Made by a program: the position numbers and the translations under genes
In this document: positions 8,637 through 16,361 of the stretch, piece after piece
Layout of the letters: each line of letters starts with the position of its first letter
Numbering within the stretch: the first letter of the stretch is position 1
The notes under the pieces: generated by a model
The model's database searches: none
What the model was told of the DNA's origin: nothing
Seen by the model: the letters and a program-made list of their open reading frames with translations, nothing else
NCBI GenBank assembly: GCA_900541975.1
Contig: UQLR01000004.1
Span: 62,001 to 126,000, forward strand
Source of the DNA: an uncultured Oscillospiraceae bacterium
Lineage (GTDB): Bacteria > Bacillota > Clostridia > Oscillospirales > Acutalibacteraceae
Length of the DNA: 64,000 nt
Direction of reading: 5' to 3'

Positions 8637-9015
8637 GCAGCAGATTGCTTGATCCACAGAAACTGTCCGGCAAACCTAATTAAATAGATGGCAAAAGGCA
8701 ACAACAAACTCCCGACAACCGGTTAATCCTCCCATAGGCTCTTCACTTGTGCGCTTTCCAGGTTTGTAATAGAATAATACCTCCAGTTGCAGTTTCTGCT
8801 CTGCAGCTGGAGGTATGTTTTTTATAATTTGTTTTTCGTTATACAGGCATTTTAACCAGCGGATCTTTTGCAGCCTGCTTCCCAGGGGCTCGCGCCAATA
8901 AGCAGCGCAATAATTAAAAACAAAAGGTCCATATGCTGGGATCAGACTTCCGTGTAAATCGTTCAGCCGTTCCGGAAAGGAATTTTCTTAAATGGTTTTT
9001 CCATCGACAGAGCCC
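8637..9015. other. Intergenic region between comF and the RsbW-like gene
   Basis: This 379-base gap holds the comF 3' untranslated region (8637-8776), which includes CAAACCT near 8670 able to pair with AGGTTTG near 8760, then the terminator at 8777-8823. From 8824 to 9015 I see no convincing gene. A 26-codon minus-strand reading (8852-8932) encodes a hydrophobic peptide but lacks a good ribosome site. Confidence 0.5.
8777..8823 (+). terminator. Strong Rho-independent terminator
   Basis: ATACCTCCAGTTGCAG (8777-8792) pairs with CTGCAGCTGGAGGTAT (8801-8816): sixteen pairs with one wobble, an eight-base loop, then GTTTTTT. It closes the murT-gatD-recD2-comF region. Confidence 0.92.
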
Positions 9016-9426
9016 TTATTCCATATTTTTCTTTATTGTCAAAATATTTCTCCCATTTTTATACTCATAAAAGATTGCATCCATGTTTTTCTTAACGATA
9101 TAAATGCCAAGGCCGCCAATTTCCCGTTCCTCGGCGGAAAGAAAAATATTTGGATCCGTCTTTGCCAGCGGATCATATGGAACGCCGTGATCCACAAAGG
9201 TGATAACAACAGCCAGTGGTTCTCCAAGCACCTCTGCACGGACAGTAGCAGGCCCTGTGTCCGGATTATACGCATAATGCGCAATATTGCCGAACAGTTC
9301 ATCGATGGCAATATCAATTTGCGCCTGTGCTTTCATCGGACAATGATAGCTTTCCAGCAGTTCGTTGACAAAGGCCGTCACCTTTTCAATATTTTCCACT
9401 GTCGCTTCAACAGTTAGTTCTTTCAT
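9016..9426 (-). CDS. RsbW-like anti-sigma factor / serine kinase (HATPase_c)
   Basis: A 136-residue GHKL ATPase of the RsbW/SpoIIAB class, which either binds a sigma factor or phosphorylates a STAS-domain antagonist. All ATP-site boxes are present: the N-box DIAIDELFGNIAHYAY (about 41-56), the G1 box FVDHGVPYDP (about 97-106) and the G2 box GGLGIYIVKKN (about 121-131). It is the last gene of a minus-strand cluster with a PP2C phosphatase, a GNAT protein and a MATE-HATPase fusion. The start overlaps by two bases (ATGA) the stop of a 35-codon reading. No STAS protein or sigma factor gene is visible in the cluster, so its partner is unknown. Confidence 0.88.
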   Translation of the reverse strand: MKELTVEATVENIEKVTAFVNELLESYHCPMKAQAQIDIAIDELFGNIAHYAYNPDTGPATVRAEVLGEPLAVVITFVDHGVPYDPLAKTDPNIFLSAEEREIGGLGIYIVKKNMDAIFYEYKNGRNILTIKKNME

Positions 9427-9749
9427 TTCTTCTCATCACCCTTCGCCTGTGTCTCGCTGTGTGCAAACGCTGGATTGTCTGCCTGAGACGGCCCCTTACG
9501 CAGAATGCTATCTATTCCTATCAACCACATAAGGATAAAAACCCTCCGTACTCAGTATGGAAGTAAGAGCTGTTATATATTCAGACCCGGGGGACTGTTT
9601 TCCAATGCAGCTAGCGCAGGCCAAAATGCAGCGGTCTTTTAGTCTTGCGGCAACCATCTTCTTTGCAACCAAAGAGCAAGTCGTTTTACAAAATTTATTT
9701 TTAAAATATTTCAAATATACATGTAAAAGAGAACGTACGGATGTAGCAA
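9427..9749 (-). other. Slot between phosphatase and RsbW-like genes, two small open readings only
   Basis: In related phosphatase-kinase clusters this 323-base position is often filled by a STAS antagonist gene of about this size. Here there is a TTG-started 68-codon reading (9508-9714) with five cysteines (CKTTC..., CILACASC) and a 35-codon reading (9423-9530, MWLIGIDSILRKG) that overlaps the next start by ATGA. Neither resembles a STAS domain. The second has GGAGGG twelve bases before its ATG and could be a coupled leader or a remnant. I see no clear evidence for a real protein. Confidence 0.3.
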
Positions 9750-12050
9750 TCAGTGTCCGGCATCGTCGGACGGTTTCTCCACTGGTTTTTCACATTTCAA
9801 GCACAACATTGTAATATCGTCAAACTGCGGCGCATCCCCAACAAAAAAGTCGATATCGGCCTTAACCTGATGCAATAACTCTTCCGGTATTGTATCCGGC
9901 TGGCTGTTAAGCGCCTCCAACATCCGCTCCGTTCCATAAAGCGCGTTATTTACGTCTGTGGCTTCTGTAACGCCGTCGGTATAGACAAACAGCATATCCC
10001 CGGCATGCAGTTCCAGTTCGTACTCCCGGTAATGCACGTTTTCCATGCCCGCCAGGACAAACCCGTGTGTATCCCGGAAGAGCTCAAACCGGCCGCCTGC
10101 ACGCTTTATTGCCGGATATTCATGTCCTGCGTTGGCTGCCGTGAGCTTTCCGGTTGATATCTCATAAACGCCCAGCCAGGCGGTCACAAACATTTCCGCC
10201 GTGTTGCCTTCGCACAGCTGGTTGTTCACTGTCTCCAGAATCTCCTTTGGGGAGGCCCCCATCTGCGCCCGATTTTTCAATAGAATTTTGGCAACCACCA
10301 TAAACAGCGCCGCCGGTACGCCTTTTCCGGAAACGTCTGCTATAACGATGGCCAGATGATCGTCATCTGTCAGGAAAAAGTCATAGAAATCGCCCCCCAC
10401 TTCTTTGGCTGGGGTCATGGAAGCGTAAATATCAAACTCATTCCGCTCTGGAAAAGGCGGAAAGATGCATGGCAGCATGGAAGCCTGTATCTGCGTGGCT
10501 ACGTGCAGCTCTGCGCCAATTCGTTCCTTTTCGGCGGTAACGCGGGACAGATTTTTGATATATTCCTTCAGGCTGCTGGTCATATGGTTGAAAGCCTCAC
10601 CCAACTCTGCCGTCTCATCGTCAGATTCCACATGGATCTGAAAATCCAAATCTCCGCCGCTGACGCGCCTGACGCCGTCTGTAAGGATCAGCAGCGGGTA
10701 GGCCAGCCGATTGGAAAATTTATAAGATAAATAAATAACCAATGCTGTTACCGCCAAGGCGATTCCCACAAAGATGGCGACGATCATCGTAATTTTCCCG
10801 TTCATATCCTGCATAGTCCGCTGGGTGATCTGGTTAATATTCTCCTGCAGCGTTTCGATTGGAGCAACGATAGAGGTATCGTTGAGTTGCATGACTGTCA
10901 CCATTGTCCACTCGGTAATGCTTAACGGAGAAAACGCGACATAGGAAAGTTGCCCGTCCAGCGTAACCAATTCCATGCCAGATTCTTTTCGACCGGCCTT
11001 TTCCAGCATAGATATCAGTTCGGTGTTTCCCGATTCCAACAGGTTGTCCTGATACCGGCTTATTTCGCTTTCCCTGTCCGGATTGGCGCTGGCAATCACG
11101 TTCATACGCCCCTCCTCCGATGTATTCAGCAAAAAAGCATAGCCGCTGTTCCCAAGCGTTGTGCTCTGTACCATTTCCCGGATATTGTCGATCAGCCCGC
11201 CGCTGCCGGCCACGCCAACCAGATCTCCATCCACATATACTGGCATAGCGCAAATTAGCGCTTCGCCGCGTCCGGAACCATCCTGCACAGGATTGGACCA
11301 ATATACCTCTCCTGCTTTGAGCTTGGAAGCTTCTTGATACCATGTGGATTCTCTGGCATCGTATTCCACCATGGAGGTGGTCAGGGTGTCCGCCAGAATA
11401 TCAATACCGGATGATTCCAGGCAGAAATAGCTTGCGCCAATCCCATTGTATGTACCATCCCCATTGTCAAAATTGCGGATGCCGCCCAGCACGCCCTCCA
11501 GATAACCGGCCAGATATAATTCACGGCGCATTACCCCGGTAAGGCTGCTTCCGTCCAGCTCTGCTTTAACGACCACGCCGTTTTCTTCGACAATAGAGCC
11601 GGGATCCAGCAACGAGCGCGGCGCACGCAGATGAAAAGAAAAACGCCCCAGCATTTCTTCCGGATAATTGCAGGAAAAATCAAAGGTATCAATCGGCAGG
11701 GAAGCGTCTGGCCGCCCCTGCAGGTATTGCGCCTCATGAGAATAAATATCTTCAGCCGCCATGGCTACCAGACGAGTCTGATTAAGAATCAAACTCAGGC
11801 TGGTATCCGCCTGGCTGCTTTTGTTTTCCGCCAGCATTCTGAGTTCTTTTCGCGTCTGTTCCCGCAGCGTTTCTGTGGAATCCTGTACCGTCTGGTCGTT
11901 TAGCGTCTGCAAGCTGCTGACGGTATTCTGCCGTACGCTCACAATACCCGCGCCGCACGCAAGCCCCAGCAGCACAACAGAAGTCAACGATACGGATAAA
12001 ACCAAACCGGCCACCTTATTTTTGATTGTATGCTTTTTCCCTGTTTTCAA
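9750..12050 (-). CDS. Cache-HAMP-PP2C (SpoIIE/RsbU-type) membrane phosphatase
   Basis: A 766-residue signal-responsive serine phosphatase. TTG 12050 is a real start, with AAGGAGA eight bases ahead. One helix near residues 12-32 leads to a large extracytoplasmic sensor (about 35-400) that reads like a double Cache domain (WYQEASKLKAGEVYWSNP; AMPVYVDGDLVGVAGSGG). A second helix near 412-432 is followed by a HAMP linker, then the phosphatase from about 530. The PP2C metal-binding motifs are complete: EVGGDFYDFF, IADVSGKG, YTDGVTEA and FDDITML. In partner switching such enzymes dephosphorylate a STAS antagonist. It follows the GNAT gene by 15 bases. An extracellular small molecule is the likely input. 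Confidence 0.93.
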   Translation of the reverse strand: MKTGKKHTIKNKVAGLVLSVSLTSVVLLGLACGAGIVSVRQNTVSSLQTLNDQTVQDSTETLREQTRKELRMLAENKSSQADTSLSLILNQTRLVAMAAEDIYSHEAQYLQGRPDASLPIDTFDFSCNYPEEMLGRFSFHLRAPRSLLDPGSIVEENGVVVKAELDGSSLTGVMRRELYLAGYLEGVLGGIRNFDNGDGTYNGIGASYFCLESSGIDILADTLTTSMVEYDARESTWYQEASKLKAGEVYWSNPVQDGSGRGEALICAMPVYVDGDLVGVAGSGGLIDNIREMVQSTTLGNSGYAFLLNTSEEGRMNVIASANPDRESEISRYQDNLLESGNTELISMLEKAGRKESGMELVTLDGQLSYVAFSPLSITEWTMVTVMQLNDTSIVAPIETLQENINQITQRTMQDMNGKITMIVAIFVGIALAVTALVIYLSYKFSNRLAYPLLILTDGVRRVSGGDLDFQIHVESDDETAELGEAFNHMTSSLKEYIKNLSRVTAEKERIGAELHVATQIQASMLPCIFPPFPERNEFDIYASMTPAKEVGGDFYDFFLTDDDHLAIVIADVSGKGVPAALFMVVAKILLKNRAQMGASPKEILETVNNQLCEGNTAEMFVTAWLGVYEISTGKLTAANAGHEYPAIKRAGGRFELFRDTHGFVLAGMENVHYREYELELHAGDMLFVYTDGVTEATDVNNALYGTERMLEALNSQPDTIPEELLHQVKADIDFFVGDAPQFDDITMLCLKCEKPVEKPSDDAGH

Positions 12051-12065
12051 AACCGTATCTCCTTT

Positions 12066-13067
12066 TTATTCATACTGTTTATGAATGTAATCCAGCAGCC
12101 ATGCGCCTTCCGGATAGAGACAAATCTCCGCATTCCGGACGCACCGCTGGCCGACATGTGCCATGATCATATATTCGCCGCTGCGGTTCATTGGTTTTAA
12201 TCCGGTAAAAAAGCAGCCTGCCCGCCGCAGCATTCTGTAAGCATTGGCCGCACCGGAACTTTTTAAATTCAGATAGCATAAAAAAATGCGTTCGGTTTTC
12301 AGGTTCAAATCCTCCAGCAGGGAAGCAAAATCTTCTCCAACTTCCTGTATCACCCAAATGGAATTATGGTGCAATGCATCATGCTGATTGCTATATACCG
12401 TTTTTGAAACGGTACAGCTTTGGCCTTTGGATTCCAGGCGGCAATTTACGCCGAGTTCGTCATATATTCGTTTTGCCACTTCCCTGTGCTCTTCCGGGCA
12501 ATAGAAAACGCCTGCATCCCCAACTCTCTCCCGGCGGCACATCACCGCCTGGCTGAGCCTGGCGCCCTTCGGCCAAGCGCCTCCCGGCAGCATAACTTCA
12601 GCCCGATACAGCATGGGCCGCACCCCGCACAGGACAAAACCCTGACGGGCAAGGCTCTGCTGACTGACGGTATTGTGTGCCATGACGTCGGCATACAGGG
12701 AAAGAAGCCCCTTTCGGCCCTGTATGCTTTGAAGCAGTATTTCCTCCTGCTTTGTGCCGATTCCCATCCCCTGGTAGGCGTTTCTGACTACCCGCAGGAG
12801 CAACAGGCCGCTGCCGGCAAACTCTGTATCAAACCGGACGGCGGACGTACTGATAATATCTCCCTTTTCCGTAACGCCGCACAGGATGCTCATAGCGCTT
12901 TTTCGGCACTTATTGGAAAGATAACCCGGCGTAAGATACTGCTTATATGGATAACCTCCGCCGTAGTAATCCTCAATGCAGCTGCGAAAGGCATTTTCGT
13001 CTTCATCTTGAAAAGGCCGGAAGTATACTTTTGTGCGGCGGCAGGTTTTTCTGTCTTCAAAAATCAT
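12066..13067 (-). CDS. GNAT-fold acetyltransferase in the signalling cluster, with a second GNAT-like half
   Basis: A 333-residue protein. The N-terminal half (about 1-165) is a GNAT domain, shown by the acetyl-CoA loop VVRNAYQGMGIGTKQEE and by NTVSQQSLARQGFVLCGV. The C-terminal half (about 200-330) ends with LNLKSSGAANAYRMLRRAGCFFTGLKP, which looks like the last strands of another, probably non-catalytic GNAT fold. No substrate can be read. It sits between the MATE-HATPase gene (gap 23 bases) and the phosphatase gene (gap 15 bases), so the three are very likely one transcript. Its role in the signalling cluster is unknown; acetylation of a partner protein or a small-molecule signal are both possible. 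Confidence 0.82.
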   Translation of the reverse strand: MIFEDRKTCRRTKVYFRPFQDEDENAFRSCIEDYYGGGYPYKQYLTPGYLSNKCRKSAMSILCGVTEKGDIISTSAVRFDTEFAGSGLLLLRVVRNAYQGMGIGTKQEEILLQSIQGRKGLLSLYADVMAHNTVSQQSLARQGFVLCGVRPMLYRAEVMLPGGAWPKGARLSQAVMCRRERVGDAGVFYCPEEHREVAKRIYDELGVNCRLESKGQSCTVSKTVYSNQHDALHHNSIWVIQEVGEDFASLLEDLNLKTERIFLCYLNLKSSGAANAYRMLRRAGCFFTGLKPMNRSGEYMIMAHVGQRCVRNAEICLYPEGAWLLDYIHKQYE

Positions 13068-13090
13068 AATACGTTTTCTTCATCCTCCAG

Positions 13091-14869
13091 TCAAAAACGG
13101 ATCAAAAGATTATTGGTCCCGAAGGTTTCGTGGAAGGCAATCTCTTTGGCAGAACCAGCAATCATTTTAATTCCCAGCACACTTTCGGCCATATCTTCAT
13201 TGTCTTTATTCTCTTCATAATACCGTATTGGGTCGAAAATCCTGCCAGTATTCCGGATACGCAGCAGTACATCTTCCTCCAGACATAAAATACGGATATC
13301 CATAAACTGTTTCTTTTGAGGATCCATACAGCAGGTGATTATAGCCGTCAACATTTCCTCCAGGGCAAGGCTTACCTGCATAGTCTTTTTCGCCCCAAGA
13401 CTGTTTTCTTTACAAAACTCAGTAATTTTATTGGAAGCAAACATAACATCGTCCAAAGTATTCTGAACAGAAAAGGAAATTTCGTTTTCGCCCTCCAGAG
13501 AAGTGTCCAGCAGATACCAATCCAGCTTTGGGTTTTTCCGGCACAAAACGCCGATTACCAAAAGCACTGTGCCAAGAGTCAGAACATCGGCCATAATGAA
13601 TGAAAACCAAACCCCGTCTATCCCCAACCACAAGGCGAAAAAAAACGCCGCCGGCGCAAGATAGCCCAAAAGGCGCAGGGTAAGGATCAGATTGGAAAGC
13701 ATGGGATGTTTTACCGTATTAAAATAGCCCGACAACATCAGGTTGACAAAGGCAAAAAGAAAGCTCCCAGCCAGGCACACAAGCCCCCTCTGTCCTCCCG
13801 CGACAGCAACCGGATCGGTGATGTTAAACAATGCGCACAGAAGGCCGGAAAACAAAACAATGAAAAGAGCCAGTAAAACCGTCAGCCCACTGCCAATCTG
13901 CAGCGCCTTTCGGCAGACATGCCGGATACTGTTCCAGTCCCGTTCGCCGTAGAACACCCCGACAACCGGCATCAAAGCTGAAGCTACCCCTGTCACCACG
14001 CCGGTCAGCAGATCCGACACACTTTTAAGCATTGCAAAAGCAGACAGATAAGCACTGGCTCCAATTTGCAGTATAACGGCGTTGATCACCAGAATCTTCA
14101 GCGCGTTGAATAAATTGTTGCAACCGTTTGGGCTGCCGCAGGCAATGATCTCACCCAGCGTGCGAAAGGAAACGCCCCGCATTTTAACAAGCCGGGTATT
14201 CGGTGTTTTTTTGAACAGAATATACATTCCTAAAAACGTGGTGATCCCCATAGAGAAACCGGTGGCAATACTGGCTCCCTTGATGCCCATATCACACGCC
14301 GGCGACATAAACAAGTAAGTAAAAGCCATGTTCAGGCCGCTGGACAGCAAGAATAAAAAGGATGAAGTCTGTGGTTTTCCCTCCATTTTCAAAAAATGGA
14401 GGGGGATATAAATAAACAGGGTAAAACTTCCGCCGAGGATATACCAGCGCAAATAATCTGCCAAATAGCCACCTACGACGCCTTCTCCTCCCAGTAAACT
14501 CACAAGAGGATCCAAAAACAGAAGGCCGCCCGCAGTCGTAACCACGCACAGCACTGCCGTTGTCCAGAAGGCCAGGGTGAAAATCCTCCGATACGCAGCG
14601 TAATCGTTTTGTCCAATTGCCAGATTGGCGGCAATAGAACCGCCCATACCAACGACTGCGCCAATGGTGTAATAAATTAAATAAATCGGGCTAACCAGCG
14701 ACATGGCCGCCAGTCCGGCTTCTCCAAGAAAACGCCCAACGATCACCGTGTCGATCATTCCTGCTACACTGGTTGCCAACATTGCCAGGACAGAGGCAAT
14801 CAGATATTTGCTGTAAACGCTGCGAAGAAAAAAATCATTCCGCCGCAACTGTTTTGTAGAATTTCCCAT
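13091..14869 (-). CDS. MATE-type transporter fused to a degenerate RsbW-like HATPase domain
   Basis: A 592-residue fusion. Residues 1 to about 445 are a twelve-helix MATE transporter (AGMIDTVIVGRFLGEAGLAA near 35; GSPNGCNNLF near 240). The last 128 residues (13091-13477) are a GHKL ATPase fold of the RsbW type, recognisable by LALEEMLTAIITCC and by RIRNTGRIFDPIRYYEEN. The N-box asparagine is replaced by alanine and the G1 aspartate by asparagine (NTG for D-x-G), so ATP use is doubtful. ATG 14869 is preferred (GGGA seven bases upstream); TTG 14908 and ATG 14884 are alternatives. As first gene of the cluster it may tie transport to the partner-switching proteins downstream. Confidence 0.88.
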   Translation of the reverse strand: MGNSTKQLRRNDFFLRSVYSKYLIASVLAMLATSVAGMIDTVIVGRFLGEAGLAAMSLVSPIYLIYYTIGAVVGMGGSIAANLAIGQNDYAAYRRIFTLAFWTTAVLCVVTTAGGLLFLDPLVSLLGGEGVVGGYLADYLRWYILGGSFTLFIYIPLHFLKMEGKPQTSSFLFLLSSGLNMAFTYLFMSPACDMGIKGASIATGFSMGITTFLGMYILFKKTPNTRLVKMRGVSFRTLGEIIACGSPNGCNNLFNALKILVINAVILQIGASAYLSAFAMLKSVSDLLTGVVTGVASALMPVVGVFYGERDWNSIRHVCRKALQIGSGLTVLLALFIVLFSGLLCALFNITDPVAVAGGQRGLVCLAGSFLFAFVNLMLSGYFNTVKHPMLSNLILTLRLLGYLAPAAFFFALWLGIDGVWFSFIMADVLTLGTVLLVIGVLCRKNPKLDWYLLDTSLEGENEISFSVQNTLDDVMFASNKITEFCKENSLGAKKTMQVSLALEEMLTAIITCCMDPQKKQFMDIRILCLEEDVLLRIRNTGRIFDPIRYYEENKDNEDMAESVLGIKMIAGSAKEIAFHETFGTNNLLIRF

Positions 14870-15080
14870 TGTAAAATCCCACATTCCTGTTTGGTTATTT
14901 GTTTTCAAGCCTGCTTACAACGAACAGAAGGCAACTGTTTTATGTTATTAAATCGTCAGGAAGTTTAAAAAGCTGGTAACTTTCACTTCGAAGATTTCTT
15001 AAATCATAGCATTAATATTTTTAAACCCAGTATTGTTTTTCCGGTTCATAATCTTTTGCGCAGCAGACAATTTTAAAGCA

Positions 15081-15120
15081 TGAATCAATATCCCCTGGCT
15101 CTGTTGGGAATATTGATTCA
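15081..15120. repeat. Short inverted repeat containing AATCAATATCCC
   Basis: TGAATCAATATCCC (15081-15094) pairs with GGGAATATTGATTCA (15106-15120), one bulged base. The arm sequence recurs at both ends of the larger palindromic element at 25281-25386. It lies 21 bases after the SleB-like gene on the minus strand and may act as its terminator, though no clean T run follows. Confidence 0.6.
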
Positions 15121-15141
15121 CTTTTCATCCGTTTCAAAATT

Positions 15142-16005
15142 TCACCACCAGCGGTCGTAAAATTTTGAAACGCCCCACTGGCAGACAAAATTTTGCGACT
15201 CGTGCCAATCGCTTTCAATATAGGTACCGTAAAAATAAAGAATCCGGTGCTGAACCGCTGCACGGTTTTGGTCAAAAATATAGGTAACGGCATTTATTGC
15301 GTCAATATTTGGGTATTCATACCAGCCGTCGTAGCCGTTCCCTTCCATAACCTCTTTAATGCTTCCATACCCGTCAAATACCATTGCGTCACGCAACGTT
15401 TGAGCAACAAGCGCGCAACCTGTAAAGCCTTCTGTTCCGGCTTCACCCATTACAATCCGCTGCGCGTAATAGCGGTCTTCCTCCGTAAGCACTACGGGAG
15501 AAGTAGAGTAACCCGGGTCGGGATTATCAATTGCAAAAAAATACCCTGCATCCCATTGCTGCTGGTAAAGCGCCTGTTTATAAGCAAGTTCCTCCGGCGT
15601 TTCCTGCACCGGCGGGTCGGTTTCTGCTTCCGGCTGTGTTGGTTCCTCGGTAGGGCCTTCTGTCTGCGCCTGCGTTGCCTCCGGCGGCTCTGTACTTTCG
15701 CTGGGTATTTGCGTTGCCTTTTCTGTTGGAGTTTCCGTCGGTTTTTCTGCCTGTGCCTGCGTTTCCGTTGCAGTGCTGTCGGTGGCTTGCTCCACTGCAG
15801 CAGAAGCGTTTGCATCCTTCTGCGTCGCACGGCCTATATATACAGCTTCAAAAAGCGGGTCGTTATATGGGCTGCCGGAAAAGGGCTGCGCAAGCGCTTT
15901 GTTTGTCTGCAGTGCCGCAGCTTCATTTGTACCAGGAAAAAAACTTCCTGACAGACCGAAAATTATAATAGAAACTGTAAGCACACAGGAAAAAACTTTT
16001 TTCAT
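15142..16005 (-). CDS. Secreted cell-wall hydrolase with SleB-like (Hydrolase_2) domain
   Basis: A 287-residue exported protein. A signal peptide (MKKVFSCVLTVSIIIFGLSG) precedes about 50 residues of unknown fold, a low-complexity linker rich in Thr, Glu, Pro and Gln (about 75-145), and a SleB/CwlJ-type domain (about 170-287) with EEDRYYAQRIVMGEAGTEG, the region that carries the catalytic glutamate, and QTLRDAMVF. SleB-family enzymes cleave spore cortex or vegetative peptidoglycan. ATG 16005 follows AAGGTG by six bases. No peptidoglycan-binding domain is present at the N-terminus, unlike classical SleB, so a vegetative wall role is equally likely. It stands alone. Confidence 0.8.
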   Translation of the reverse strand: MKKVFSCVLTVSIIIFGLSGSFFPGTNEAAALQTNKALAQPFSGSPYNDPLFEAVYIGRATQKDANASAAVEQATDSTATETQAQAEKPTETPTEKATQIPSESTEPPEATQAQTEGPTEEPTQPEAETDPPVQETPEELAYKQALYQQQWDAGYFFAIDNPDPGYSTSPVVLTEEDRYYAQRIVMGEAGTEGFTGCALVAQTLRDAMVFDGYGSIKEVMEGNGYDGWYEYPNIDAINAVTYIFDQNRAAVQHRILYFYGTYIESDWHESQNFVCQWGVSKFYDRWW

Positions 16006-16361
16006 ATGGTTCACCTTGTTTAAAAATAAAGCCTTTGCATATGCATATACAGATTTATTATATAAGAAAACGGCAAAGAATGCAATGAAAAAGACTTTTA
16101 TATATATAAATTTTCATGTGTTCCTTGTTTTATTTTAGGAAGCAGCGCAAATGGTATGGCAATATAAATAGAAAGCTTTCCCCTTGCTATTTGACACAAT
16201 TTTTTATAAAATCTTAATAAAGGTATTTAAAAGCATGCACTTGCTATTGAAACGCCGGCCGTGTTTTTTAATTGTATCTTAGTTTACATTCTTTCTGTTT
16301 GGATTGTTTTATACTAAAATTTGTAAAAATAAAGTTTAGAAGGGTTGGAAAGTATAAACGT
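16006..16361. other. Intergenic region upstream of leuB and of the SleB-like gene
   Basis: An A+T-rich 356-base region between divergent genes. A TATACT box at 16310-16315 could be the leuB -10, but the nearest -35-like hexamer (TTTACA, 16283-16288) is 21 bases away, too far for a confident call. I see no T-box, leucine leader peptide or terminator. Confidence 0.4.

Noticed and set aside
8660..8700. GGCAAACC resembling the start of a c-di-GMP-I riboswitch
   Set aside because: The CGAAAG tetraloop partner and the GACGCAAAGC core are missing, and the stretch lies in a 3' untranslated region rather than upstream of a gene.
8852..8932. 26-codon hydrophobic peptide on the minus strand (MDLLFLIIALLIGASPWE)
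   Set aside because: No ribosome site at a workable distance and no context suggesting a toxin or leader.
8682..8950. About 90 stop-free codons on the minus strand through the comF terminator
   Set aside because: No start codon in a useful place; the frame crosses a strong terminator hairpin and encodes no recognisable pattern.
12300..12320. GGTTCAAATCC, like the T-loop of a tRNA
   Set aside because: It lies inside the GNAT coding sequence and no acceptor or anticodon stems can be built around it.
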